Positions 46,119 to 59,085 of a stretch of DNA of 64,000 nucleotides are shown here, piece after piece. The stretch is from Brachionus manjavacas (Eukaryota > Rotifera > Eurotatoria > Ploima > Brachionidae): positions 6,338,501 through 6,402,500 of the forward strand of contig JAHQIY010000001.1 of the NCBI GenBank assembly GCA_019054805.1, given 5' to 3'. The notes beneath the pieces were generated by a model, which did no database searches, was not told where the DNA came from, and worked only from the letters and a program-made list of their open reading frames with translations. The position numbers were made by a program, and so were the translations under genes. How positions within the stretch are numbered: the first letter of the stretch is position 1; each line of letters opens with the position of its first letter.

Positions 46119-48755
46119 GAAAAATATAAATAAAAATGAAGTTCATAGTCTTTTATAGGATATTTATCTAATGAAATTTTACATAAGATTACTTAAGGTG
46201 CCTAAAATAATATCCAATTACATAATTGTGTAGTTAATTTGAGCAAATTTTTTGTAAAAAGTTTCTGTTCAACTAGAGCAAATAGTGTTGGTAATTATAA
46301 CAATACGAATATTGATATTTAAAAAAAAATATTTATGGATTTAAAATGAACAAAAAAATTTAAAAATGTTATAAAATTAGTTTTTTTTTTAATTTTCACC
46401 GGTGTTACCACTGAATAAATTTTCATTGATAAACTATTCAAAAAAAATATTTAGAAACTCTTAAGACAAATCTGCTTATGAAAATACAGTTTTTTAACAG
46501 GAATGGTCAAGAAATAAACAAATTCTTTATAATTCATTAGACAGCATTTACATAAATTGAAAAATCATGAGTGAATGCAAAACGCATTTATATATTATTA
46601 TTACAAAAATAATATCAAATTATATCCTGATAAAAAACCTTTATTTTCTAAAAATAAAACCTAAAATTTTGTGAAATCGATTAATTTAATAATTATAATT
46701 AACCAATTTCATAAGCCTTAAATTTTTGATCAAACTTGGAATAAAAAGTGAAAATAAATAAAATTTAGTTCTATAAATGAAACAAAATCAATGTTAAAAT
46801 TGTTTTAAGTTTCTAATCGGCAAAATCTAAATTTACATTTTTACATTTTTAAAATTTATTTTTCTAATATGTTCAAAATAATTTTAATTTAGATTTTGGA
46901 TTAAGTTTGTTTTTTTTAAATCCTATGAAATATTGTACAAAAATTATTAGAAAAATAAAAAATGAAAATTTAAAAATATTCACAGTTTGCATTCTAATCA
47001 TGTGTAATCAGTGCAAGAATTAAAAGGTCAAAATAAAAAGAAATTTAAATTCTATTTTAAATGCAGAATTTTTTCAAAATATTATACTAAAACAAATGTA
47101 TTTTGAACATTGCTGCATTCACATAACTAAATTTTAACTTATTGTAAATAATTTTTAAGATTTTTATTTAATTTTGTGATTTTTTTCAATTTTTAAAATG
47201 ATATAACTTTTTTTACACTTTAAAATCTTTTTTTTATGTTGCTGTCTATTAATTAGAAAAAAAATAATTTTTCTTAAATTTTTTTGATCAAATTTTTCTT
47301 TTTTGGTTATTAATAAAAATTTACCTGCTCTTGCATTCTTTTTATTTTTTATTTTGTCATTTTTTCACTCTTTTTAGCGCTTTCTGTTATCAAAGTACAT
47401 CCTACTTTTTTCTATTTTATCTAAAAAAATATATTTTAGCAAAAATTTCATATTTTTACAATCTTTCCGATTAATAAATGACAATTTTTATTTGTGAACC
47501 TAATCAAATCAGCAAAAAATATTAAAATTTTCATAAATTTTTCATGATTGATTTGTTTACATACTAGGTTTTGCATACTGTTTTATTGATTATTTCATAA
47601 AAAACTAGGTATCTAGTCCAAAGCATTCTGAAAAAATATTAATTTCATTTACTATCAATATTACTAATTTTAATCAGAAATCTGATACATTTTATGCAAT
47701 AATTGCTTTAAAAGGTCTTAAATATTCAAAGCTTGTGCCATAGCTTTGGGAATTTTCCGCACAATAAGTTAGTACTTTAAAAATAATTAAAAGTTTTCAA
47801 GGTTAGTTTGTTTAAGGCCTCCAAGATTAAATTCAAATTATTTGTTTGATTAATCATTTAAAATTAACTTCAACAAAATCTGCATTTCAAAGACTTGATG
47901 ATGAAAAATTTATTATTATCGATTTTAAAAAAAGTTCAAATTGCGAACGTATTTAGTTTCAAATCTTATCAAATTTTCAACAAATTTAATATTTGCCAAA
48001 TGCTTTTCAAGGTTTAAATTACATTAATTTCTTCGTTGAAAATAGAAAATAGAATAGCTCTTAAATAATTTTAGCTAAATCAATCAATTTATATAATCTT
48101 ATGGAATTTTAAAAATAATATTTATCTATTAAATATTTCGTCTGCGTTAAAGATAGATAAATAATTTTTTTTAGTTTTATTCATTATGAAATTGAGCAGT
48201 TGCCTTTCGCTGGAAGTTAATCATGTCCAATTTGTGATCATATGTTCAATTAAAGATCTTGTGATCAGTCCAGTAATGTCGGGTTGGTGAACATAGATTT
48301 TTTTGATCGAAATTTATTATAAAGATAATTTCGTGAACAAAAAAAAATCTTGATGCATAATTAAATTTTTTTTTATCATTAAATATCTCGTTGAAATTTG
48401 AAAACAAAAAGTAATTAAAATACAAGAGCTAATGCTTTTTAGTCATGTTGAATTTAATGGGAAAGACATTTTTCATTAATCAATTATATATGGGACATGG
48501 AACTAAATTCAAACGTTAGCTCAAAGCTTGGTATTAAATTTGATTTTAACTTGAATTTTAAAATATACTGGTAAACGAAATTACAGAACGCTAGAATAAA
48601 AGACTAAATATTTTTAAGTAACTATCAAACAAAAAATGAGGTTTTAATTAAAAAACACTAGGAAATTTATATGAATCTTTAGTCGGATATATTACAGACT
48701 ATTCTTTTCCTTGCTTGAATTCATTTTCAGAAAATAATATCAAAAAAACAAGCAA
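46119..48755. other. AT-rich DNA without recognisable gene
   Basis: No exon or LINE protein segment could be read. Near 48235 TGTGATCATATG and TTGTGATCAGTCC recall the GTGATC/GTGACC motifs of the 19.1-kb element, too weakly to assign. Confidence 0.35.
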
Positions 48756-48759
48756 ACTA

Positions 48760-49085
48760 CAAGCAATTAAGAATACAGTTAAAATATGATCCTCCCTCCA
48801 ACATAGTGCGTCATAAAGCTTTTAATAAACTTGAATTACTAACAGTCTCAAATAGGCTTTTTGAGTTGAGTTAGAGATATGTTGGGACAGGAATGAGTCA
48901 TTCTATTCCATTGGTTTTCAGACTGGTGGAGGAATATAAAGCAAGTTTCGAATCAACATATATTGAATACCCAACTCCATTTTGTAATTGCTACCTTACT
49001 ATTTCCTCTTTTTTCCTGAAGCTTCAATTTATCAACTTATTACTGTTCGAAAGCGCATCTAATTTTTGTATCCAAAAATGATCTC
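48760..49085 (+). pseudogene. LINE polymerase C-terminal fragment
   Basis: The plus strand reads QLRIQLKYDPPSNIVRHKAF, NKLELLTVSNRLFELS, a stop, then RYVGTGMSHSIPLVFRLVEE and FESTYIEYPTPF. This is the pattern of the last 80-100 residues of Jockey/CR1-type LINE polymerases. A related ending is at 16.9 kb on the minus strand. Confidence 0.6.
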
Positions 49086-49329
49086 AAATAGACCAAATAT
49101 TTGCTTCCTATGTTGAGACTACATGGATAAAATCTTCGGTTAATGGTTTGTTGGATGGGAGAGTACAATGTCATCCAGTTATGAATAATGGAATTGAAAC
49201 ACAAAACAGAGACATCATAGAGTTGGTCGAAAGAAAGTCTTTGCCTTAGCTTGCATTTCTTTAAAAAAAATAAGCGACACTGTTCTTTAGTTTGGTAGTT
49301 TGGTCGTTTGGTCGTTTCCACTTTGAAGC

Positions 49330-49720
49330 TTTCAAAAGAGGCTTCGCATCGGAGATATTAGAGCTTAAAGTTGTAAAGCAAAAGTTTGGTGGTTAAACTT
49401 TCTTCAAGAAAGCAACTACGTTAACCAAAGAAGACATAATAACACATCCAGAAAAGAGAGTGCGAAGAAGGTCTGTAAAAGATCAAGAAAACAATACATT
49501 CAAACCGAAAGACTAAGAACCCTGGAACAATTATATTCAGATGTAAAATCAATATGGATGGACCAACTTTCGACATTTCGTAGAAACTTTCTAAGAAATT
49601 ACGCATTAATCATCTCAATGACGAAAATTTCCGTTCGAGTAGATATTCCTGTCTACTTTGGTTTAAAGATTACATAAAGGAATTGCGAATCGTGAAATTT
49701 GATTTACAGAATTTTCAAAT
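49330..49720 (+). pseudogene. Possible LINE remnant of unknown part
   Basis: Base composition is clearly less AT-rich than the surroundings and short coding-like stretches occur (HFEAFKRGFASEILELKVVK, then KKATTLTKEDIITHPEKRVR) before stops. Its position between a LINE C-terminus and a LINE ORF1 suggests retroelement debris, but no domain is recognised. Confidence 0.35.
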
Positions 49721-49864
49721 GAATCGTGGACTATTTTAAAAAGAGTTTTTAATAAAAAAAATTTGAATTCTGACAAATTTATTATTTTTTGGTACCAACC
49801 ACGAGTAAAATGAGCCTTCGATCTCATATGAACAACTCTCACTTCCCACCACTAATTAAGCAAC

Positions 49865-50553
49865 TCCAGTAATGGTCACTAATCCACATATATGGTCACA
49901 GAATTCAACAACGCCGGGAAAATCATCGGAAAATATACCAACTCCAAAACAGACTGAAGAAACTCACCAAAACAGCACAAAAGAACAATTTACTTTACTA
50001 AAATTCAGCGGAGAAAACATAATTAACTTTAAACGCTACAATATAGCTAGATAACGAGCTTAAAAACTATCCCAAGTTCCCCTTCATTAAAAGCGCTTAT
50101 GTAAATCAGAACGAAGAATTTGTCATAAGATGCCTCAAAGTAGATGCTGAAATGTTAACAAAAGATTGGCAAAATGATGCATTCAAATAAGGTATCCAAA
50201 ACATTAAAAAAAATAAAAGATTCTTGCACTAAATCACGTAGATACAGACTTTGACCTAGACAGCATGTATCAGATGCTCAAAACACACACATAATAGCCA
50301 ACTTATCAGATGCGACCCAATCAATAATTGGAGGAGACTCTACTTTCTACTCAAAATTGATAACCAAGCATTTTGATCAAATAATTTCCCAAAGTATCCA
50401 ACTATTAATAGATAGCTTTAAACTGGAAGGTGAGAATGAAAGTGAAATATTTCAACTAAATGATGAAGACTTTATGGATCATCATCATCAATAAACAAAT
50501 TCAAAAAGGACACATCAACATTAACACAATCAAATCCGAAACAAAACAAGTAG
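49865..50553 (+). pseudogene. LINE ORF1 relic
   Basis: The first frame starts MVTNPHIWSQNSTTPGKSSE and contains KEQFTLLKFSGENIINFKRY; the next reads NELKNYPKFPFIKSAYVNQN, EEFVIRCLKVDAEMLTKDWQ and FLALNHVDTDFDLD. The pattern of a KYPKFPFIK-like block followed by a DW and an H/NVD..D block is seen in the nucleic-acid-binding ORF1 proteins of arthropod-type LINEs. Stops and frame changes break it. It is cut at 50554 by a DNA element. Confidence 0.65.
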
Positions 50554-52049
50554 ACCCAGTCAAGCTAAAATCGATGACTTCATGGATGTTTCATCTATGA
50601 ATCATCTCATTTTTTATGCATGAAAAATGTTTTTGGATTAAAACCAGGAATTTTTCATCTTTTTCTCTTCAGAATATTAAAAAATGACCCAATCATGAAA
50701 AACTTAGCATTTTCATCGTTGCTTCATTCTTGAATCATCTCATTAATTATGATTGAATTATTTGGATTAAAGCCAAGAAAACGTTCATGAGCTAATTAAT
50801 TTGACTGTGAGGTTGTGTTTTTGGCTCTTAGACTTTTTCATTTTGCTTTTGAATTTACTAAATAGATGTTTCGATTTTGACTTTCCCTTTCAATAGAACT
50901 GATCATGAGAAAATTCAGTTTTTCAAACAGAAATTAAACGAAACAAACTTAGTTAGCCGGCATTTGTAAACAATTTCAGAATTTCTTTGAAAAGATTCGA
51001 AGAAAAATTGCTTGGAATCATTTAATTTTTTATTATTGAAAAGCCATTAATATAATTTTAATTTTTATTCATTTAGATATTGCCTAAAACTTTTTAAATT
51101 ACCGAAAAAATAAGAAAAAAATAACCAAAATTATAAAATCAGCCAGTTTAGAAGAATTCCTTACTCTAATAGCCAAAAGCGATGAAGCTGATGCATCCAA
51201 TAATTCTTGGAGTCGATATTTAGTGATAATTCATGTTCAATTATTTATCAGTGTATCAGCTCTTAACAAAAGACGTTATTTATATAATTGGATTGCTTAT
51301 AATGTTCTTTGATTTCAAATTTACTCAAGCTAATTTTTGTCTAGTTTAAGGGCTATTAAATAATTTTAAAATTAATAAGAAACTTATTGAATAAGAAATT
51401 ACAGTCTTTCTATTGAGAAAAATGATAATCTATTTTGATAATTGAGCACATATTTGCAGAAAAAAATCGCGGGTTGGTTGACTCGGTCAATCTGGTCATG
51501 TATAAAACCGAAAAAGAGTTCGAAAATGGTCAAAATTTTTTTTATTTGTTTAAAATTTTAAACGACTTACTAAAAGTAGATTTCTTCACATAATTAAAAT
51601 TTTTATTTTTTTGGATAATTTAAATTATATTTAATTATTTCAAATTTGTGAATTGATTATTTTTATTTTCAAATTTTGTAGAATTTGAAGAACTTGACTT
51701 TTTCTTTTTTTTATTTTGCCTATGAGGCTTAAATCAATAAATAATAATAATAATAATTAATTAATTTTCGCCTTAATCAAGCGTCAAAATTAATTTTCAG
51801 TTAAAAATCAGTTGAAAAAAAAAACTTATTAAATTTTTGCTTATTGTTAACTTAAAAATTATTTGAAAATTTAAAAAACTATCTTTTAATAATTAAATAA
51901 ATTATGATGTATTAAAAGAAATTTCATCGATTATTTTCGATGAATTATACATATTTTCATCGATGAATCTAGATGAAATGGTTCCTAACTCATTAATTAT
52001 TCATCTAACAATTTTCATCTATTAGTCATCGTTTTCTTTGTGACTGGGT
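50554..52049. mobile_element. DNA element (about 1.5 kb) with ACCCAGTCA ends, inserted in a LINE
   Basis: The left end ACCCAGTCAAGCTAAAATCG is matched by the right end, whose reverse complement is ACCCAGTCACAAAGAAAACG; both continue ATGACT. TTCATCTATGAATCATC-like motifs (CATCGATGAA, CATCTA) recur inside both ends. A short coding-like stretch at about 51110-51310 (SLEEFLTLIAKSDEADASNN) has no known domain. At 51718-51757 there is a nested retroelement tail (GCCTATGAGGC, then AATAAATAATAAT). No clear target duplication is visible. Confidence 0.7.
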
Positions 52050-52209
52050 TGTGTTGAAACAGTGTTTAAATTTTGTAGTTGTAGGCTGTTCGTATACAAA
52101 AAATATTGTTTATCTAAATTCACCTATGGTCTTGAGGCTCTAACTCTAAATTCAACCGAAAAAGGATTCAATAAATAAATTACAACAACTTAATTAGACT
52201 AATTTTTAG

Positions 52210-52755
52210 TTTAAAACCTTCTCTCACACATCAGGAGTATTAAAAGTACTGAAAATTTTTAACTTTGATGAACTTTATCTATTAACAAAACTAACTTTCA
52301 TTGACATAATTAAATATAATTATCTGTCATCACAAATTATGAAATCTATGCCAAATGACCTTCCTTCTAATAAATCTTTTTCCTACGACTTGTATCTTAT
52401 TTCTAAGTACTTTAAAATTGAACCCTCAAAAATTACAGTAAATATAAACCAACCTAAAGAAAATCTTAAGAATCTTCTAATTTATAATGATGGTGTATCT
52501 GATTCAATTTTGTTATGTATTAGCAATTTAGAATTTAAACATTACAGAATTTTCTTAGATAAGCTAATTCAAAATAAAATAAATTCATAAATTTTGGTCA
52601 AAGTTCTCTTGTCTTCTAACTTTCAAAATCGGTCTTTTTTCTTTATATCTTCTTTTGTTTTAATTTTTGTAATTTTTTTAAAATTTTTTTTATTTGTAAT
52701 TTTTTAATTTTTGCTGATCCTTATAGAAGGTTAATTCATCAATAAATAAATATTA
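52210..52755 (+). pseudogene. LINE C-terminal coding relic and 3' tail
   Basis: An open frame from about 52210 to 52590 reads SGVLKVLKIFNFDELYLLTK, LTFIDIIKYNYLSS and KHYRIFLDKLIQNK. The order (SGVL, then a hydrophobic helix pair) resembles the C-terminal helices of LINE polymerases. It is followed by an untranslated part ending CTTATAGAAGGTTAATTCATC and AATAAATAAATATT, the tail type seen elsewhere in the window. The assignment rests mainly on the tail. Confidence 0.4.
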
Positions 52756-52982
52756 AAAAATCAATTAATCTTTAATTTTTATTTATTATCGCTAAAACGC
52801 CTAGTCGAAAAATATAAAACATTTTAAATAAAATAAGTTAAAAATGAGAAATTTTTTTAAATTACTTAATATGCTACATATAAATATACAAAAAATAGTC
52901 CCTTTATTATTAATTTAATGCATTCAAAAAATATTGATTATTACTCTTTAAAATTAAAAAATTTGAAAAATGATTTTTAATT

Positions 52983-53565
52983 TAGTAGTAGTCGTAGTAG
53001 TAGTAGTAGTAGTTAAACTGCAGTATAGATATTTCTATCTATACCAACGCACTGAGGCGTTTAGCCTTATCTAGTGTAAGGCTTTGGCAGTCTTTGCTTC
53101 TCACTAATCCAAACACTTCTTTGTAAACAGTTGCTTTGAAACTGTTGATTGTTTTCGCATTAATCGCATTTTTTGTCAAACTGTTCCAATCCTTTGCCAA
53201 ACGGTTTGTTAAAAAATTATATCTTGATGAACCTCTACGATTTATTTCACGGAATAGTAGTTTGTCGTGTAGTCCTTAGGTTTATTGTGTTATTTTTAAA
53301 GTAGTTGATACCATTCATTAGAGATACTTTTTCTAAACCATTAACTATTTTATACATTTGAATTAAATCACCTCTCAGGCGACGATTTTCAAGGCTCATT
53401 AGATTTAAGTCTTTCAACCTCTCTTCATACGGTTTTACTCTGGTAGAATCTACAAGCTTTGTCGCTCTTCTTTGAGCTCTTTCTATGACCTTTACATCTG
53501 TCTTTAAATAAGGGCGCCACATACTCACTGAATACTCTAATTTGTTCAGAAAATATTAAAGCTTG
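52983..53565 (-). mobile_element. 5'-truncated CR1-like LINE with (AGT)n tail
   Basis: The frame 53247-53528 gives MWRPYLKTDVKVIERAQRRA, TKLVDSTRVKPYEERLKDLN and NRRLRGDLIQMYKIVNGLE, the C-terminal region of a CR1-like polymerase. The 3' part (52983-53246) ends in seven or more AGT units with one CGT. Its body is related to, but clearly different from, the copy at 18023. The 5' side is cut at about 53565 next to a MITE. Confidence 0.85.
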
Positions 53566-53574
53566 ACTAAAAAC

Positions 53575-53817
53575 CAGAGTTGTTTAAAGTAAAAAGTCTC
53601 ATGTCAAGTCCAAGTACTTTTTTTTCAAAAGTTCGAGCCAAAGACTTTTATTTTGATAATTAAAAAAAAAATATTTTGATTAAACTGTCAAATTAATCGG
53701 CAATCCATCATTCAGAATCACATACAAATGAAATTTCTGCCGTTGTAGGTAGTTATTGTGGTGGCAAGTGTCAATATCTGGACTTTGACTTTAATTTGAG
53801 GCTTTTAAACAACTCTG
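53575..53817. mobile_element. Complete CAGAGTTGT-family MITE
   Basis: It begins CAGAGTTGTTTAAAG and ends CTTTTAAACAACTCTG, giving TIRs of about 15 bp; inside, CAAGTCCAAG on the left and GGACTTTGACTTTAA on the right continue the inverted pairing. At 243 bp without coding capacity it is the best-preserved member of the family. Confidence 0.8.
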
Positions 53818-54681
53818 CTAAAAATTAATAAATTTGAAAATTAAAAATTAATATTGTTAAATTATTAAATATTCTGACATATTTTTCTAAATAAATTTTC
53901 ACATCATTATTTTTTCAAGACCAATAGAGAACTGGAACACCTTTATTGAAATATCATAAATTTTTAATTTGTAAATAAGTGTAACCAAATAAATAAATCT
54001 GTAAATAATTAACTTAAAATTAAAAAAACATGGAAAATTAGGATCCCTAAAATACAAATGATCGAGAATGAAGGATCGAGTATAGATTTTATTTTAAAAT
54101 TTTTTTCCCTAAATTAATGCATTATTTTCAGATAAATAGATTGTGTTTATTGATCATAAGTTCAGTGATTCCTATCTTTCTGTAAAACTAAAATTAATAA
54201 TTCCGTAATTTAGACCTTTTAATCTCTTGAATTTAAATTCAATCCTGTTTCAATGTGTCAGCAGATAAAATAAAAAATTATTATTTCTGAAGAAATATAT
54301 TTTTGAATTTGATACTAATAACTTCCGATTTAAACTTTCAATATGAGAAAAAAAGGGTGTAATTCAAAATAGAAACCTTGCCACATTTTAAAAAAATGTG
54401 CATTTTCTCGATAACTTTTTATCACATTTTATTTTGATAACTTAATTTTCATACGATAAAAGTTGAAAATTTTTAACAAAAATAAAATTAAGAATTTTTG
54501 ATGCCTTAGGATGTAAATTTTCAGAAAAATATCAATCAAAAGGTATCCTTTTATTTGATATTAAATAATTTATGATATTTATTTTTTTAAATTTCAGCTA
54601 AAAAATGTCAGTTTCTAATTCAAACGAAAACTTATAAAAAATTATTTATTTAAAAAATTCTCTATTTAAAAAAAAATGAAT

Positions 54682-55503
54682 CTATTCTTGAATACCACAT
54701 ACTAAATTTGCTGGCAAAGCTCTATCGATTTGTGCCGGATAAGGTAGATTTAAATTATCCATTATTTCTTTAAATTCTTCTCTTTGTTTCGATAACCTTG
54801 GATTAAATTTTTTTTCTTCTCCTACACTGCTGCATGTTTGTCCGGTATAATCATGGCCAGGAAAAATCAAGTAATCATCTGGTAAGGTGAAAACTTTTTT
54901 GTGAATAGAATCAAAGAGTGAATAAGAATTTCCTTGTTGAAAATCTGTTCGACCACAGCCTCGGATTAACAATGCGTCACCAGTAAATACTGCTTTTGCT
55001 GAATGACAGATCAAAGAAATGCAGCCATCTGTATGACCTGGTGTACTTCGTACAAAGAGCTTCTTGAGGCCAAATTTTATTTCGTCGCCATCATCAACAT
55101 AAACATCTGCTTTAGCTTTACTCGCCTTTCCCAAAACACTTTTTACCATGTCCATTTTTTTCTTGATCGTACCACTTAAAAAAAAATAGATAAGATAAAA
55201 ATTTCAGCAGAAATAGTGTAATGCTTACGATCCAGTTATGTGATCTGCATGTACATGTGTATTAACTAGACAAAAATTTTAAAGTTCTGGATTAAAAAAG
55301 GTTATTTATTTTTTCTTACTTGCATATTTTAGTTTTAGATTAAGATCTTTTATTATTTTAAGGTCCCGATCAACGGTTTCAATCACAGGGTCTATTAAAA
55401 CGGCTTCGCGAGTCTGAGTATCAGCCAACAAATAGGTATATGTTGAGGAGGTCTTTTCAAACAATTGTCGAAAAATAAGGGAGACATCGCCAATGTGAGT
55501 CAT
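54682..55503 (-). CDS. ETHE1: ETHE1-type persulfide dioxygenase (metallo-beta-lactamase fold)
   Basis: The enzyme oxidises glutathione persulfide to sulfite in sulfide catabolism, normally in mitochondria, using one iron. Three exons, 55320-55503, 55229-55265 and 54682-55174, give 237 residues. The metal motif HVHADH is at 65-70 and is split from the rest by introns on both sides; the second-shell ligands are H121 (STPGHTDG) and D140 ([15 protein letters not shown]), matching the mononuclear-iron arrangement. [11 protein letters not shown] and FPGHDY are hallmarks that separate ETHE1 from glyoxalase II. Introns are 54 and 63 bp. The N-terminus ([20 protein letters not shown]) lacks the 10-15 extra residues and basic presequence of vertebrate ETHE1, so it may be cytosolic, or an upstream exon may be missed. 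The C-terminus ends [10 protein letters not shown] as in the family. Confidence 0.95.
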
Positions 55504-56134
55504 TTTTACTTCAGTTTTGTCAATTTAAAATTTTTCTTAATTTACTCAATTTGGCAATTTTCTAAATGCTTGGTCCTATTTATACAGGCTCTCTTCTGAT
55601 TAAGAATTCATTTGTAAAAATGACTAAGCAGTTTTAAGTCGCAAAACTTAAGTTATCAAGTCGACGTTAGAAAATATAAAAGATAATTTTTTTCGAAAAT
55701 ATTTGTTTGAATTTAAAGGTGTGTATTGAAATGTCGTAACATCAACATTTAATTAATCTTTACTAATTATAGATGTTCACTGGAATTTATTATATTCAAA
55801 AGAGAAATGTAATTTTCTTACCAAACGTGATGAGGATAAATTTAATTTAAGTAACTTTGAATTTGATAAAATGTTTTCAATAACTAAATCTAATATATAA
55901 TAAAACTTTAAATAATGTTTTTCAAGTTGATTTTTATATTATCTCATAGAAATTTTGAAAATTCAGAGATTAAATAAAATAATTGATTTAAATTTATTCA
56001 TTTTTTATGAATTTTTCAAAAATTTTTGAAAAAAGAATTCTTACTTAAATAATGAATAAATCACTGGTAATGAACCCATTTCAAATTGATTTATTCAACG
56101 AAGATAAAAATATATTTTAAATAGGATTTGGTTT

Positions 56135-56217
56135 GTCCCTAAAGCCCAAAATTATAGTCTTTGACTATGACTTTAAAAAAAAATAAATTTTAAATCTTGT
56201 GACTTTTAGACAACTCT
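56135..56217. repeat. CAGAGTTGT-family fragment
   Basis: CCCAAAATTATAGTCTTTGACTATGAC and the ending CTTGTGACTTTTAGACAACTCTGG match the right half of the family. It is a fragment without the left end. Confidence 0.45.
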
Positions 56218-57284
56218 GGAAAATTAAGAAGTGTATTTTGATGATAAAAAAATTTAAAAAATTTTCATTTTTTTTACCGAAATTTTTATAATAAAAATAA
56301 AATTTATTTTAAATAATAAAATTGTGTTTTTTAAATTTTTTAAAATTTTTCGATTCGAATCCGTATTTTAGGTGAAAACATTAGATTTTCTTGACCAGTT
56401 CTCTAAGAACTAACCCAAAATTTTGGTTAATTCCCTAAAGCTTTAGTTCTTTGAAAATCATATGATATATTTTGAAAATTTTTAAAGTTAGTATATTAGC
56501 TAAGAATAAGAATTTCCTCTAATAAAATCTTTAAAAATTTAAAAAATTCTCGAAAATATTTAGATATTCAAAAGATTATGTTTATTCTAAAATAATTTAT
56601 TTTATTTATTTTTTTTGATGAAATTTGTTGGAGTGAGCATCAATTTATAAATTGAGTAAGTTATTAGAGTAATGGTCATTAGTAACAGATAAATTATTTA
56701 ATCCAAAAAATATTTTTAAAATTTAATTTCAGTTGCTTGGAAGATTTTTTTTTAAATAAGAAAATTAATTTTTTAAGAATTTAAATTTGACAACCGAACA
56801 CAATATGTGAATTACCTTTTGAATATTTTTATCTAATTATTCAATTACATGATCTTAGAAAATTTTCAAAATTAAATTTAGATGGATCCTTTTTTTTCAT
56901 CAATTTTTATTTTTGCTTACTGTCATCTTATATTCTTGTCATCCTATAGAAAATCAACTTTTTTAAAATTATTTTTTAATTAGATTCACGGAATTATCGA
57001 AATCAATTGCAAAATCGATCCAATACTTATCAACTGCGTTGAAAGCAAAGTAATTTTTTTTAATTAAAAAATTTTTTTTTGAAATATTGAAATTTAATTG
57101 TGAATTCTTTATTTTATCATATAAATCTTGATTATTAATAAAGCCAGCTAGCAAATCTATCAAAAATTATTGAATTTTTTATGATCTATCAATTGAGACC
57201 AACAATTCTATCAAGATATAAAGGACATTTCATTTTTGAACCTTATGTTAATTAGCCTGTGCACAAAATGTTGCATGTTTACAC

Positions 57285-58712
57285 CAAAAGACATGATCAT
57301 GAATGTAAAATCGTAACTCCATTTGTCTAAACTTACATGAGAAGCATTTTTTAACTCAACATTAATTATTAATTCATTCCAAACATTTATTTCTCATCTA
57401 TTTGTTTAAAAATAAAACACTTCATGAAGCTTTCAAGTTACTCTCAAAACAATTTTTTTATTATATATAAAAAATAGGTTTGGGTTTAACCCAGGGCTGT
57501 TCCGAACGATCGTTTTGACCTTCTTTTGAGTCCCCATATTTTACAAAAAAGTTGTTTAATTTATAAAAATATTTTTTTTTCCTAATAATAAATAATTACA
57601 AAGAGATAATACGATTTTGTTTTTGATAATTTTTAAAGTAGAAAAAAATTATTAAAAAAAAATAACTCTCAAAACAAAATCAAATCTTTTTCAATACAAA
57701 ATAATGTAAGCTCATAAAAGTAAAATAATTAAATAGATCGTAATTAGTCATGTAATTTATTGGAGTTAAATAAAATTTATTTTTCTTTTACTTAAGAAAT
57801 AGAGTTTGCTGAGTAATCGATTAATTTGGCGGCCAAAAATCATTAATTCAAAAATTCTTTTTAAGTTTTATGCAATTTTTTTCAAGTCAATATAAACTTT
57901 TCACGTCTAATTTTTTAAATTTTACAATAGAACTTTGTATGGTAAATATTTTATTGCTCAATTATATCTACTTAGACGCTTTCAATGTTTTAAAACTACC
58001 TTGGCGGTACTTTTAAAAGTGCTTTGTCATAAATCTCATGGGCTATATTTATTTTAAATTCTTTCAATAGAGACGATAAGATAATTTTTTTGTTGACTAC
58101 AGCTTCAAATTAATTTCATTTAATTATTTTAAACTAAACATATATCTTTTACTTGTAATTAATTGAGAAAAAAATTAAATTATTACGAATTTTTTACTAA
58201 GATTCTGCTGATTTACCTTTCATTGCCAATATCTCAGCTATTTGCTGATCAATCATATATACAGTCTAACCTTGTTATTCCGGCTTGATTCGAAAAGGGA
58301 AATCTTGCCGGAATGACGAAAATACAGTTAACGCAATAGCCCGAAATTTTTATAATTTTAAAATTGCCAGAATAGAAAAAAAAACTCACACAAATTTAAA
58401 CGTAAATTACAATTTTTAGTTAATTTTAAAAAACTCTAAAAGACTAGATTTGTTAAAATTAACATTTAAGTTTTTAGAAAATTTAGGATGGATCGATAAT
58501 AGTTTGCTTTTTACAGAAATTCGACACAATAGTAATTTTTTACACCAAAAAATGATCATGAAGTATTGTAACTCCATTTGTCTAAAACTTATACGAGGTA
58601 AGCATTTTTTAACTCAAATATTAATTTTAAGAAAATTATTCCAAATATTTAACAAATTTGTTTAAAAATAAACACTTCATGAATTCAAGTTCACTCTCAA
58701 AAAACAATTCTT
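57285..58712. repeat. Direct repeat pair flanking AT-rich DNA
   Basis: Bases 57285-57465 and 58545-58712 are direct copies sharing ATGATCATGAA, GTAACTCCATTTGTCTAAA, GCATTTTTTAACTCAA and AACACTTCATGAA, with many small insertions and deletions. Between them lie an isolated GGCGGCCAAAAATC motif (57831) and, at 58261, ACAGTCTAACCTTGTTATTC, which looks like one terminus of a mariner/pogo-type element. No gene is seen. Confidence 0.6.
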
Positions 58713-59085
58713 TTAAAAAGCAAGAAATAGTCAGGAAGTAATTACACACTGGAGTAGGGTATTCGATATATCTAGATTCAAAACCCGCTTTGCATTCATT
58801 CAATTAAAGTTTATTAAAAGCTCCGTGATGCAAGATGCTTGAAAGAGTATCATATTTTAATCTGAGGATCTGAGGAATGGTGTATTCCGAATTGGTTGCA
58901 TTTTTTGATATTATTTTCTGAAAATGAATTCAAACAAGGAAAAGAATTGTCTAAAATTGATCCGATCGTTGAATTCCCTCACCAAATATACTAAAAATTA
59001 ATTTAGAATCAAATTTAATAACTAATAAGAATAAAAAAAAATTTAATAAAAATAAAACAACACTCCAAACTGAGAACTAAAAAAA

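Noticed and set aside
56969..57163. 64-codon open frame on the minus strand
   Set aside because: Asn/Lys/Ile-rich content, no motif, and no adjoining exon.
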